The notes under the pieces were generated by a model. That model ran no database searches, was not told the DNA's origin, and saw only the letters and a program-made list of their open reading frames with translations. Shown piece by piece: positions 36,764 through 48,981 of a stretch of DNA of 64,000 nt. Origin of the DNA: Akebia trifoliata (lineage: Eukaryota; Streptophyta; Magnoliopsida; Ranunculales; Lardizabalaceae); assembly GCA_017979445.1 (NCBI GenBank), contig CM030704.1, positions 16,413,658 through 16,477,657 of the forward strand. The letters are read 5' to 3'. Position numbers and translations under genes: made by a program. Within the stretch, counting starts at the first letter, position 1. Every line of letters begins with the position of its first letter.

Positions 36764-36853
36764 ATGGCAACAAACATACAACCAAGGCTCCACAAATCAA
36801 AAGAGTAATTATAGTCTTGCAAATCAACAAGTGGCTTTGGACCTTTGAAATAT
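36764..36853 (-). pseudogene. Casein kinase II alpha subunit, single exon fragment
   Basis: A 90 bp exon on the minus strand, bounded by a TTTGCAG acceptor and a GTGAGT donor, reads [18 protein letters not shown] then [12 protein letters not shown]. This is the activation-segment region of CK2 alpha, a Ser/Thr kinase catalytic subunit. The family normally has [27 protein letters not shown]-like sequence here, so GPEL has become GPKP and a few other residues changed. No other CK2 alpha exon is recognisable within 2 kb on either side. It therefore looks like a captured or decayed exon, next to callose synthase exons on the same strand. Confidence 0.8.
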
Positions 36854-38731
36854 CTGCAAACAGAATGTGGAAAAGTTCAAGTAGTAAAAGATTAGTGCAG
36901 AGGAAATAATTTTAAGAATCAATCAAGAAAAACCAAGATAAGTAGAAATGTTGTCGAAAGAAGAGCTCTTCAATACATCAGTTCAATGCGAACGAGAAGG
37001 AATATGAACATTTTGCATTAAAACCAATGTTCAATGGGAAAAGGTGCCTTCACACAAGCAAAGGAAACTAAAATATCATATTTTAAGTTTGTAATGGTCC
37101 TACCACCTTGAGCAAGTATCTCCTAATTCATGCGAAGGATCACTCACTCATTTAGGTGATACATCGGTTATCGAACACACTTTCAATAACAAAAGATGTG
37201 GCTTTAGAAGAATTAAATGGAGGAACAGGATTCATTCAACTGACCTGAAAAGAACAAATCTATTGATATAAAGACCACAAGAGAAAACAATAACCTGCAA
37301 AGAAAACAAAAAAAGCTACTTATCAAGGAAAAGAAGAGGATATTATTGCAGGAAACGACGTAGAAAAGGGTCCATTATTTCTTTATTAATTTTTGTTTTG
37401 ATATTTTTTTATTTTCTTACTATAACAATGATGGAGGTGTGCTAATACTCAATACCTTGGAGAAATAAAATCCCTTTTTCCGGGTCTTATCACAAGGTAC
37501 CAAATAATTGTTGAAGGCTTTAGGTAAAGATTGGAATCATGATCTTAACATTCCCAGAGTTCTTATTTATGAGAAGGAACGAAAGAGTTAATACACAATC
37601 CTTAATTATCCATAATGACGATGTAATGACACTAACACAAACATATTGTACCCACATAATTTCTAAATTGTTAATTTTGGTCATAAAGTGGCCCATGAAT
37701 TCTTTCAAGTTGGCAAAAATACACAAACCTTAAAGATTTAGTTCTTAATATGAAAGAAAATGAGACGACCATCATACTGATTTCATTAAGTTATGATCAA
37801 ATAGATTTCATCTTTTTACTTTTATCCACCAGTAATGTGTGTATAGTGTCATTGAATGTATGGTAAAACCTTTGTTTATTTCAACAACTCAAGCTAAATT
37901 TTGAAACTTGGTTATGTGTATAATGGAACTAGTGGAGAGACAACAAACAATACAGTTACAAGAGAAACAAAATAATGCTAAATACCACTAAATTCGAATA
38001 CATCTCCAAAGATAGTGCACATATTCACTTGGCTTGGCATGGCAAGCACTTCGGAACACCAACATGAAATTTCACTTGGATAAAAAAAATTATATTGGAT
38101 ACTCTTTAGTAACTAGAAGAAACCCGAAATGAATCTGATTGGCTTCAATAGAAAGGATTCAACAATAAGCCAGAGTGGCAAAACATATATCATACATCAA
38201 AAATGCAAGGTAAGATATGTTCCATCAATGGTTATGTGGCTTTCTAGCTTCTATGAGGAAATGCGTTAGCCTTGATGTTGTATAGGCATAAACCTCGAAT
38301 TTTTTAAAAGGATAAGTAATTAGTGAGCACTGAACTTTGTTACTTATTTAACATCTTTATTTTTCATAATTGTTTTTTAATATATCAAACTTAATAGATT
38401 TCCTAAATAAATTGACATCATGATTGCCTAGGCGGGTACGCACCTAGGGATCCCCTACTGTGCCTTTGACTATACTAATTCACAAGACCCAATGATATCT
38501 CTCACATTTCTAATGCTTTAACAAAGCCCTAGACATATAGTTTCCTCAAACATGGGGTCAAACAAGAATCGTAACGAATTTAGTATCATCCCCAAGGTAC
38601 TATCTACCTTAATACAAAAGAAAAAGGTATGAAGGATGAGGTATGATGCATGCATGCATATATGTCAATCCTAGTGAAGTATGGACTTGTGTTATAAGGT
38701 TATTGGAAAATTAACATTTTGAAATTATTAC
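36854..38731. other. Locus copy 2, intron-like DNA without recognised exons
   Basis: AT-rich, with no transposon ends or coding blocks I can name. The equivalent part of locus copy 1 has been replaced by TatC, so no comparison inside the window is possible. Confidence 0.4.
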
Positions 38732-39496
38732 CTCTCCAAGATGATGAAAAGCTCTCGAAATACCACCCCATATGGTTGAGAAAATAACACACCAAATCTA
38801 AGTGTCCATAAAATAAACCTGCATAGAAGTCACCCACTCATGAGATACTTTCAAGGCTATATATATATGAACTTCTCAACCTGCATAAACTTAACAAGAT
38901 TTAAGAGATACTCCAAAGCAAACAAGGAGATATAATAGCAAAACAAATCAATATTACAGGTGCCCAAAGTGCAACAATAGCACCAATGTTCTGTTTAGTT
39001 GCATTGACAAGAAATAATTTAATATGGCTCCACAAAAGAGTAAAAAATGAAGGATAATCATGAACTATTAGGTAACTAAATACAATTAGGAAAAATCTCA
39101 TACCATTCATATTGAACACGATGAACACTCATTATATCCGTAGTCGGCTTCCCCAAAGTTTGAATTTGGGAGAGAATAAAGAGACAATGGAGACGTAAAA
39201 ATGGAGAATGACAAAGACAACAATAATTCAACATTAAATTTGATAGAGTATAAGAAGAAAAACAATACACTTACCTGGATGTAATAATTGAATGCAAGTT
39301 TGAAAAATAAAAGCAGCACCCAAAAAAGAGTATACCAAAAAGAGAAAAAATAAATCTAAACAACTCGATGATTGAATCAAATGAACATGAAAAAGGTCCT
39401 ATGACAATCAAAATGGGGGAAAATGTATGCTTCTTGTGAAACTCACTTGATAAGTGCAAATTGGCTTTCGTGCATTCCCCTTCCCACATAGATTAT
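38732..39496 (-). pseudogene. Callose synthase (GSL) fragment with introns, copy 2
   Basis: Exon blocks homologous to copy 1 occur in order on the minus strand. About 39496-39447 reads IYVGRGMHESQFALIK with a GTGAGT donor. 39335-39275 reads TLFWVLLLFFKLAFNYYIQ with a GTAAGT donor. About 39165-39085 reads TDIMSVHRVQYEWYEIFPN. About 39002-38945 reads ATKQNIGAIVALWAPVIL. 38818-38732, absent from copy 1, reads VYFMDT then a stop and IWCVIFSTIWGGISRAFHHLGE between an ATGCAG acceptor and GTAATA donor. Two acceptors still intact in copy 1 are mutated here, and the internal stop confirms a pseudogene. Upstream exons are cut off by TatD inserted at 40033. Confidence 0.85.
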
Positions 39497-40032
39497 TGAC
39501 TGCAGATAAATGAGTATTTCAATTAAAGAACAAATGATACAAAACAGGTTCACAGGTAGAGAACATGAAAGATAACTTATAAAGTTATAGTTATGCATTG
39601 ATAATAAGGGTAAGTGATCTTTATGCAAGAGTAATTATCCCTAGTTGTTTCAGAATATGTCAGACACACATTAATGTGGATACTTTGCTGCGATTTATTC
39701 TAGGAGATAAACATAGTATTGTAGCAAAAGCAATCTTACAACTTTAATCATTTTAAGGACCAAATTTCCTTCATATTTCAAATCACATCACTACAACGAA
39801 AATGTATGAATCTATCAATTAGAGAAAATAAACTTACTAACAAAATCACATTTTGTCAAACTCATATGCAAGCACACTCTTTTAGTATTTTATTGTGTAT
39901 CAATGTAGTTTTTGTAGTTAATGGCCTTTATTATCGAACTCATCTGAACTGCTACTATCCATTTTTTACAGTTAGCAATCCCGTACAGTGAAGAAATTAA
40001 AAATTGCAAGTTTGCATTATGAAGAATCTCGG

Positions 40033-42838
40033 TGAAATCGCATTGACCACGGCCGTCCGCTAAATAGCGTATAAGGGTCCGATTACGTAAATTGGGATTT
40101 TTCAGAGAATAGGGAGTCGCCAATTTGTTTAGGTCTAGGAATCATAAATAATTCCAAAAATGGATCGAGTTGGTCCACGATTAAGAAAAACGAGTTAGGG
40201 GTTAGATTACGAGTTTCGGAAGGTGTTAGGTACCGAACCCGCCTGATTATGACGATCAGTCTCTATTATGATCCAAAAATATCCTATGGTCAACATTCAA
40301 AGACTAAAGGTCAAACTAGGGTCCAATCATCATCAAATTGCATCGGATTTACTAAACAAATCTTACGGCTAAAATAATTACATGGATTCTCGAATTTCGC
40401 ATAGTGGAATCCCACGATTGATAAGGCTTACGTAGCACTAAAATTTAGTGAATTGATTCAATCACATTTGGAAGAATATGAAATCAATTTTTAATGCCAC
40501 GTACGCAAAATTGATGAATTGGCTCATTGATGACATTTTATCAAGAAAAATCCAATCTTAAACTTCTTATGTGCACAAAAAATCGATGAGTAAGCCCGCT
40601 TATTTTTAATCAAAAAAATTGATTTTTTGAATTGCCACGTGCACTAAAATCTGTGAGTTAACCCACAAATTAATAATCAAAGAAATCTTGATTTTTTGAA
40701 TTGCCACGTGTATTAAAATCAATGAGTTAACCCACACATTTTTAGTCAAAAAATTTGATTTTTCGAATCGTCACGTGCGCCAAAATCAGTGATTTAATCC
40801 ACACATTTTAATCAAAGAGATTTGATTTTTCAAATTGACACAAGGACAAAAATCAATGAGTTTGCCCACATATTTTAATCATAGAGATTTGATCCGATAA
40901 TGTTAACAAACAATGAGTTGATCCGATAACATCATAAAATCAATGAGTCGACTTGATTAAATTATCAATCAATGAGTTGATACGTTAACATCACAAAGTC
41001 AATGAGTCAATCCGATTAAATTATCAATCAATGAGTTGGCTCTCGAATTTTGTATAAAAATTAACTCGATCGATCTATCAACATTAAAAATCAATGAATC
41101 GATCCACTAATTTTGAAAACTCAAAGATTGCTATTAATGCCACGTATACCAAACAATCGGTGAATTATCTTAAGTGCATACAAAATAAAAATAAAATAAA
41201 AAATAACAAAAAATTTACCTTCACCGAATAATTTCGGATGCGTGGATTCCTTCAAAAAGACTTCGAAATAGCGTGAGGTGCCAAAAGTGTAGGAAAAATC
41301 TGAGATGATAATTGATGTGGGATGTTGTTGAAGATGAGGGCTGAGAGAGAGATGCTCTTGTATGTACCGTCGCAGCGAGTTGAAGAGTTCAGACAGATAA
41401 ATGGGTATGCTGAGGTGTGGTATTGCGAAGAGGTGAAAGAGAGACGAATGTAACGACTATGTAAAGTAGAGAGAGGGCTGAGAAAGAAGAAGAAGACAGC
41501 AATGGTGGTTGTTTTCTCCTCCTTCTTATAATTGTATTCTTCTATTTTCTCTTTCTTTCTTTATTTCTTTTTCTTGCTATCCTAAACAAGGGCTGAACTC
41601 TCAAGTAGATGAGCAAAAAGAGAAGAAGGATATAAAGAGAGATGAATAAGAGAGGGTAAAACGTGAGTACTACTTTTTTTATCTATGGAAGAAGAAAATG
41701 ACTGCAGATTTTTTTAAGAACTGAAAGAAGTCGACAAGGTGAAGATGGAAGAAAATGGGCTAGAATAATGTTGTAGCAAGGGAGGAACGTAGTGGAGAGA
41801 GAGAGAGAAGTGACTGGGCGTTGGGCAACAATGGGGAAGGAGAATGTTACAGGTTTAATGAAAGAATTTCTTCTTTTTTTTTTTGTCAATGGTAGCAAAA
41901 AAGCGTCCCCCCTTCATGGTTGCTGCAACTACGTTTTTATGGTGGTTCTACCTTAAAACATGATAGAGGGAAAGAAGGGAGAGATGGGAGAGGTGGTGGA
42001 GGACATGGGTGGTTATGAGAAGGGAAGTTGGAGACGTTCAAGAAGAAGAGAGCCAAAGAGAAAAAAACGTGGGTATGCCCATGTTTTTTATTTTCTTTCT
42101 CTTCTTCTATTTTTGGATAATGGTGGGTGGTGATCCTACGCTACTCACCTTATGGTTTCTCATGGATAAATCAATTTTAAATTTGAATTCGATTGATCAA
42201 TTTTAAACTTGAAATTTGATTGATAGATTTCAATTTTTAATTTGGTTGATCGATTTTAATGTTTAATTTGGTTGGTCAATTTTAATCTCAAATTTGGTTG
42301 ACCGATTTCAATCTTTAATTTGATTGATCGATTTTAATTTTTAATTTAATTTTGCATTTCAATTGGTTAAGTAATTTTTAATTGGAAATTAAATTCGATT
42401 ATTTAGTTCGATTTTCAATTTGATCGGCTAATTTTTATTTTGAGTTTCAATTTTGAATTTTAATTGTTTTTAACTTGAATTTGTTTAATTTTTACTTGTT
42501 TAGTTTTAATTTCATTTCGAATTTGATTTGTTTGGTTTTCAATTTGAGTTTTAATTATTTTTGTAAAAGTCAAAGTTTCTAGGTCAAAGTTCAACATCGA
42601 GGGGTATTTTGGTCATTTTTATGATTTCTCCCAAATTTCTCTATTTTCATCGATTTGGATCTCGTTAGACTCGAAATCACATTCTAAGTGCAATGGAGGT
42701 ACTTTCGAGATTTTTCAGAGGTTCAAAATTCATGAGGGGTATTTTCTTCATTTTGTTGATTTTTCTTGGATTTTCCTGTTTTTTGTCGATTTGGATCCCG
42801 TTAGACTCGAAATCACATTTTGAGTGCAATGGAGGTCT
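40033..42838 (-). mobile_element. TatD 3' LTR, missing its 5' part
   Basis: On the minus strand the LTR ends ...CAATGCGATTTCA at 40033. Conserved U5 features follow inward: TTGGCGACTCCC-like sequence near 40113, and GGTACCTAACACCTTCC near 40217-40233 (reverse). A donor-like AAG|GTAAAT lies at 41219/41218. The U3 half contains TTTGATTGATCGATTTTAA-like repeats (42170-42540) and the ACCCCTC blocks. The LTR start and PPT are missing: U3 joins directly to the spacer array at about 42838, next to a duplicated 50 bp segment (42650-42700 and 42789-42838). The left neighbour is callose synthase copy 2. Confidence 0.75.
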
Positions 42839-43456
42839 GAGCATAAATTGAGCAACATTCGAGAATGATCTCGGCAAGTCTAAGCAAAATCTGAGCAGGT
42901 CTGAATATAATCCGAGACGTATCTCGACGGTTCTGAGCAACATTTGAGAATGATCTCAGTAGGTCTGAGCAAAATCTGAGTAGGTCTGAGTATAATTCAA
43001 AACGAATCTCGACGGGTCTGAGCAACATCTGAGAATGATCTCGGCAGGTCTGAGCAAAATCTGAGCAGGTCTGAGTATAATTCAAAACGAATCTCGGCGG
43101 GTCTGAGCAACATTCGAGAAAGAACCTCGGTAGGTATGAGTATAATCTGAAACGAATCTTGGCAAGTCTGAACAAAATCCAAGAAAGAATCTCGACAGGT
43201 CTGAGCAAAATTTAAGTAGGTCTGAGTATAATTCAAAACGAATCTCGACGGGTCTGAGTAAAATCCGAGTAAGAATCTCGGCAGGTCTAAGCAAAATCTG
43301 AATATAATCCGATACAAATCTCAGCAGGTCTAAGCAAAATCTGATAAAGTATCTTGGCAGGTCTGAGCATAATCCGAGATAAATCTCGACAGATCTAAGC
43401 AAAATTTGGGAACGATTTCGGTAGGTTTGAGCAAAATCTGAGACAGGTCTAAGCAA
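42839..43456 (-). repeat. 85 bp tandem array in the TatD spacer
   Basis: The phrase GAGAATGATCTC recurs near 42861, 42946 and 43031, and a mutated version near 43116, a period of 85 bp. Each unit also has GTCTGAGCAAAATCTGAG and an AATTCAAAACGAATCTCG-like stretch. From 43130 to 43456 the units are shortened and irregular. Overlapping open frames (SDLLRF, RPAEI-type repeats) are products of the array. Confidence 0.9.
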
Positions 43457-44766
43457 AAGATTGGAGTAAACTCACATTCCATAGGAATCATTTTTTTTAT
43501 GAAGGTCAGATCAACATTTTAACTTTCTTTGAACCTCAAGGGTTTTCAAAAAATGCTATCTAAAGGGTAACCTTTAATTCTGAATTTTCTTTATCCTTTG
43601 GGGCTGGAATTGATCAAGCTTAAGAACAAAAAATGCCCCTAGTTTGATAGGACCTTACACTAACGATAATTGAACACGTTTTGAAAAGACATACCCCTAC
43701 TATAGGGGGAAAATAAATATGCTTCCAAACAAAAGGAGAAGTGCCCCTCAATATGAAAATTAGAAGTCTTGGATTACCACAAATGCAATAAGGATTCACT
43801 TTTAATTTTGACTTTATTGAAGATCATGAGTCAAGCTCAACTATTGGAAATAAATATTCATTTTTGAGATTCATCTTGGAGATCACGTTCTTTTCCATTT
43901 TTGCTCATTTGAGAAAGTAAACTTTTCAGATCAGTCATAGAGGCGATACATGTAATTTCTGAGTCTTTGCCTGATTTAAGCTGGGTATTGAAGCTTAGTC
44001 ATTCGAACTTTTGTTGTTCTGATTTGGCTCGTCTTTTCAGATTCTCAACTCGACGGAGATTTTATTTTGATTGTTCTATCTTTTGCCTAGATTTCCTTTT
44101 TAGGTTTTCAATCTAACGAGTGTGCTCTAATTTTTGCCTAAACCACTTTTTTAGGTTTTCAATCTAGTGAGCTTATAATTTTTTTTTTCTTTACTTTGAT
44201 TGTTGCTAAGGTCGTCCTTTGGGATTTTCAACCTTGCATGCTTGCCTTAATTTTTGCCTAAGTTGCCATTTCGGGTTTTCAACTTAGTAGGCCTTTTTTT
44301 TTGTGGAGTAACTACTTGATTTTGCTTGCTACCTTCCTTGACTTTTTCACACGATAATTCGAAGGACTTTCATGGGTAAGCTTAACACTGGGTATAAAAA
44401 ATAAAGGAATCTTGAGGCTCAAGAACCCGAATGCCCCTTGGGTGGCATTTCTTTAAATTACTTTCTTTTTCTTTGAATTTTCTTCCTCATTATTTTTTTT
44501 TATTTTTTCCGTGGGGGAATATATTTTTTTATTTTTTTGAGTATGTCGGGCTTGAAGTAATTTCTCAAGTTGCCTACGTACCCCAGAATTTTTAGATCAG
44601 ACCAAAACATAGTTCAAATTATCCTTCCCCTAGGTTAGGTAATCCAGCTGAGAAAAAAAAAGGCATTATATTTTTTGATTTTTATTTTTTAAATGGATGC
44701 AAAGGGCAGAGAAAGGAGATATTTAACTGGGTAACAAGAAAATTGGCTCGACCAAAAATGGCCTCC
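43457..44766 (-). mobile_element. TatD 3' spacer, conserved part
   Basis: Collinear with TatA 3900-5414 on the same strand, including the GGGTAACCTTTAATTC block, the roughly 60 bp module (44030-44300) and the block right after the pol stop with GTTGCCTACGTACCCCAG (44568-44585). Confidence 0.85.
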
Positions 44767-45859
44767 TCAAATGTAGTACCACTTGATCTGGTCAAGGTTT
44801 GTTGGTTCTGGTAATTCGATGCCATCGTGATCTTGGAATTTAATAGCTTTCCCAGGCAATACCTCTTTGATAATGAAGGGACCTCCCCAATTGGTCTTGA
44901 ATTTACCTCTAGGATCGAAGAACTCGGTTTTCTTTGATTACTAGGTCTCCGACTTGTAAGTCGTGAACTTTAACCCTTTTATCAAATGCCCGAGCGACTC
45001 TTCTCTAATAGACTTGCACATGGAATAGGGCTCTAAGTCATTTTTCATTGATTAAATTCAACTCTTCGTACCCGTGACAAACCCAATCTGCTTCTGATAA
45101 CTGACTTTCCATTAGAATCCTGAGGGACGAGATTTCCATTTCAATTGGTAAGACAACTTACATTCCGTACACTAGTGAATAAGGGGTGGCTCCAATGGAA
45201 GATCGTACCAAGGTGCGGTATGCCCAGAACACAAATAGTAATTTTTTAGATCAATCTCTATGTGATTGACACATCTTCTTGATGATCATCTTGAGATTCT
45301 TATTGGCTACTTCAACTGCTTCGTTAGTCTAGGGACGATAAGGTGATGATTTGTGGTGTTGGATCTTGAACTTTGAACACAAAGTAATAACTTCAGCTTT
45401 GAAGTGTGACCCGTTATCAGAGATTAGTTCAGAAAGTACCCCATATCGACTGATAATATGTGCTTGGATGAACTTGGCAACTTTGGATGCATTGAGAACA
45501 GTATACGAAGTGGCCTCCACCCATTTTTTAAAATAATCGATGGCCACTAGAATGTACTCATGTCCATTCGATGTTTTAGGTGGGATCTTGCCAATTATAT
45601 CAATTCCCCAGACAGAAAATGGCCATGGCGAAGTTAAACTAACAAACTGAGATAGAGGTACATGTATAAGGTTAGCATGTATTTGACATTTATGGCAGGT
45701 CTTGACCAGATGATGATAGTCTATCTCCATTGTTGACCTATAATACCCCTGTCTCATGATTCGTTTGGCTAACATTTTCCCACTCATATGTGGTCTACAA
45801 TCTCCGGAATGCAATTCTTCCATTATCCGTTCAACTTGACTTTCGTCAACAGATGACAA
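44767..45859 (-). pseudogene. TatD integrase
   Basis: On the minus strand 45859-45329 is a 176-codon open block. It starts with the zinc-binding end (residues about 22-60, with CHKCQIH), then WGIDIIGKI with the first catalytic Asp, then a KKWVEATSY segment, SDNGSHFKA with the second Asp, and KSSPYRP. The catalytic Glu region (NEAVEVANKNL) and the C-terminal part continue to a TGA at 44769-44767, but with stops and at least one frameshift. Integrase joins element DNA to the host genome. This copy is inactive. Compared with TatA the N-terminal and core domains are much better preserved. Confidence 0.85.
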
Positions 45860-45970
45860 ATGAATTTCGTCATAAGATCTCTTATATAAGTTTCATGCAC
45901 ACAAGATGGACTGGGATGCGAATCTCTGTAAGGTTTTTCGTTCTTTCCTTGACGCATCAACTAAGAACTC

Positions 45971-47218
45971 TTATTTTTCCAATACTTTTTGGATGTCAGT
46001 ATACCAAGTTTTTTCATCCAAGAATCGAGCAACAATGTCGACCTGATAGCAATATGCAGGTTTATCTTTGATTTCGATAGTGATAGGCCTTAGTTTTATG
46101 CCTAAAGGCAAATGGATCATTGAAGAGATAGTAGCCAAAGCGTCAGTGAATCGGTTATCTTCCCTTGACAGATGTTGGAACATGATGGTTTTGAATTTCC
46201 TTGCTAAATTTAGCAGATACTCGAGATAAGGTTTTAGTTTCACGTCCTTAGTTTTCCATTCTTCCAACAACTAATGTATGATCAAGGCTGAATCTCCAAA
46301 TACTTCTGTGATACCTAGATTCAAAGCGGCTTCAAGCCCGATGATGTATGCTTCGTATTTAGCTATATTATTAGTATTGGAAAAATCTATCTTAATAGCG
46401 ATCAGAAAGTGGTATCCTTCGGGAGAAAACAAGACTACCCCTATTCCATACTCATTCTGATTCGCCGTTCCATCGAAGTATAACTGCCATACTCGGTCTC
46501 GTGATTTTTCTTTAAGGTTCAAGATATTTTCATTTGGAAATTGATTGATTGGTCTTGCTCCTTCTGCTATTGGATGATCAGCAATGTATTCCGCTACTGC
46601 TCTTCCCTTGATAGACTTTTGTGTAACATGCGTAATGTCGAATTCTGATAACAATAACACCATCGTGTAGTTCTTCCTGTCAATGCTACCTTTTCGAAGA
46701 GATATTTTAGGGGGTCCATTCGAGATAATAGAATGACTGAATAGGAGAATATGTAGTGCCGAAGCCTTTGAGTAGCCCCTACTAGTGCTAGGCAAGTCTT
46801 TTTGAGAGCTGAATACTTTCGTTCTTACTCCAACATCTTCTTGTTGATATAGCATATAGCCTTCTCGTTGTGACTATCTTTGTCGTACTATGCCAGCATG
46901 TATCCCATAGCCTCTTCTATGACTGACAGATAAATGAGAAGATGTTCACTTGGGGTAGGTGGAACCAAAATGGACGGATTTAAAAGATGATCCTTAACTT
47001 GGTCCAAAACTTTTTGGCATTGCTCATTCCATATTGTCGACTCGTTCTTCTTGAGAAGCTTGAATATAGGCTCACATACATTGGTGAGTTGAGCAATGAA
47101 TCTACTAACATGTTGAATTCTACCTAAAAGCCCTCGAATCTATTTTTTAGTCTTAGGAGATGCCATTTTCTATATGGTTTTGATTTTTCTAGGGTCCACT
47201 TTAATCCCCCTTTGACTG
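45971..47218 (-). pseudogene. TatD RT end and RNase H
   Basis: Minus strand, directly left of the TatE insertion. 47223 to about 46860 has the RT end (SQRGIKVDP, LTNVCEPIFKLLKK) with stops. 46855-46271 is open for 194 codons: LLSEFDITHVTQKSIKGRA, the AVAEYIADHP spacer, and the RNase H block LYFDGTANQNEYGIGVVLF, AKYEAYIIGLEAAL and EVFGDSALIIH, showing the Asp-Glu-Asp catalytic set. After one stop at 46271 the frame continues to 45971 with EDNRFTDALATI, the RNase H end. The arrangement is as expected for a Tat pol polyprotein. Confidence 0.85.
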
Positions 47219-48353
47219 ACTACTGTAGACACCCCATTTTTGCACTCGCCTGATTAATCAACTCGTCAATCCGATTGCAATGATTCCCAATGATGGATGT
47301 GTATTCCGTTGCTTTATTTTGTTACCAGATGTGTTTCAAAAATCTGGATGAGGTATCTCGAATTGACAAAACCTTAGAAACCACGCTACGCTAGGAAAAT
47401 ACGACCCCAGAAACATAGAAATCATCATCTTGCAGACCAAAAAGAAACTTAACGATAAAAATCACTAAAAAATTACCAAATTAACAAAATACCCCTAACC
47501 TCAAAACAACCCTAGAGCCTACATTACACTTAGGAAAACTCTCTCGAACACATAAAATAACAAATCGAAATCAAATAAATCATTTCACCAATTTTAAAAG
47601 AATTCAATAAAATTACGAAAATGCCCCTCATAAAGTTCACAATCATTTCACACAAAAAACTTCATAAATGACACAAAATAATATTTCCATTGAATTCCTT
47701 ACGAAAAATCGATTCTAAAACATCCTAGAACATTAAAAACCGACTTAAAACGTGAAAAGTCCTCTCCGGAGGCAAAACGGTAATTTCACAATTTTCATAA
47801 TTAAAAAATTCGAAATTAATAAATAAAATATTAAATAATTAAAGTGAAACATTAATGAAATTAATTTAAAAATTTGAACCTAAAAAATCGATTAATCGGA
47901 CTCTCAGGCAAAATTGTTGAGGGTTCGTGGGATATTTCTTTAAGGACCCCTCCATTTGGAGGTCCAAAGAATTAAAGAAATAATGGAAAGGGGTTCTCCA
48001 AAAATTTAAAGTCAATCAAGCAAGACTGTAGTCAAAGTATTAAAGTCTATCAAGTGAGACTAAAGTCAAAATTAAAGTCAATTAAGCAAGACTGAAGTCA
48101 AAATATTAAAAGTCAATCAATTAAGACTAAAGTCAAAACATTAAAAGTCAATCAAATAAGGCCAAAAGTCATAATAGAATTCTAATTAAATAATAACTCT
48201 ATCTAATAGAGTTCTAACTTAAAAACAATTCTACCTAAAACAATTCTAATTAAAACACAATTCTACCTAAAACAATTTTAACTAAAACACAACTCTAATT
48301 AAAAGATCTCTAATTAAACACTAACTCTATCCAAATCAACCTTAAAAAAATTC

Positions 48354-48361
48354 TATAAATA
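48354..48361 (+). promoter_or_regulatory. TATA box of the TatE 5' LTR
   Basis: TATAAATA in CTATAAATAGAGG about 610 bp before the LTR end. The same motif, with similar surroundings, is found in the other Tat LTRs at 16163, 20457, 58012 and 61807, and a variant at 12331. It is the likely start of U3-driven transcription, about 30 bp upstream of R. Confidence 0.75.
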
Positions 48362-48691
48362 GAGGTGCTCACACCCTATTTTCGTATCAAATCATAAACC
48401 CTAAGAGAAGTAGGTCTAGAAGCTCCCCTAGCCCCCCATAAACCTTAGTTTTGGAGCCCCAACTCCTTACCTAACATCCCTCCTTCAATTTTAGTCTAGA
48501 AAACACCTAAAATCCCTCCAAAAAAACCCCCAAATCCGCAACAAACTTGAAGAGTTCAGATCCAAAAATAAGGAGATACTTTGATCTAGGAGATCTGAAG
48601 TCAAATCCGGAGACAGAACGAAGCAAGGGAGTACAGTACAAGGAGCTCTTTTTGTCAGATCTGAGGGAACAAAATCCTTGCTATCGGAAAG

Positions 48692-48697
48692 GTATGT
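48692..48697 (+). promoter_or_regulatory. Splice-donor-like site in U5
   Basis: AAAG|GTATGT lies 338 bp downstream of the TATA box start, so within the predicted transcript. Equivalent sites are kept at 12678, 16502, 20776, 58349 and, on the minus strand, 41218; TatG (about 62140) has lost it. No acceptor has been identified. Confidence 0.4.
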
Positions 48698-48963
48698 AAT
48701 TTTTTTTATTTTTATCTAGGTTTTTAGCAATGTGATATATTTGGGAAGTTAGTAGAGACCGACTTTGGCCGGGCGGGGTTGGTGCCTAACACCTTCCAAC
48801 CCCGTAACATGATCCCCGAATTCAGATTTTTTGTGGTAGATTAGTTCTTTTTATCCATGTTAGAGTCAGTTTGGTTCCTAGACCACAATAACTAGGTGGC
48901 GACTCCCAAACCTCAAGAGTCAAAAGCGGATCCGCGCACCCCGCGGATCGAGGGCGCTTTCAG

Positions 48964-48981
48964 TGGCGACTCCACTGGGGA
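48964..48981 (+). other. TatE primer binding site (tRNA-Arg type)
   Basis: TGGCGACTCCACTGGGGA starts two bases after the LTR's terminal CA and is complementary to a tRNA 3' end whose acceptor reads ...GGAGTCGCCA. From memory this fits a plant tRNA-Arg, which is the primer reported for Ogre-type elements. The tRNA identity was not checked. Confidence 0.8.

Larger units (their letters stand above)
47224..48962 (+). mobile_element. TatE 5' LTR
   Basis: It begins TGTAGACACCCCATTTTTGC and ends CGAGGGCGCTTTCA. TATA box TATAAATA is at 48354-48361. The R/U5 part carries CCCTAAGAGAAGTAGG, the donor-like AAAG|GTATGT at 48691/48692, and the GTTGGTGCCTAACACCTTCC block near 48779. Tandem AAAGTCAATCAAGYAAGACT units fill 48003-48160 in U3. 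Confidence 0.95.

Noticed and set aside
42677..43456. Overlapping minus-strand frames with RPAEI and SDLLRF repeats, looking like a leucine-rich protein
   Set aside because: They read through the 85 bp array in different frames; the repeat is DNA-level and there is no gene structure.
48692..48722. A short intron from GTATGT to the TAG at about 48720 in U5
   Set aside because: About 28 bases is too short for a plant intron; if the donor is used its acceptor must be further away.
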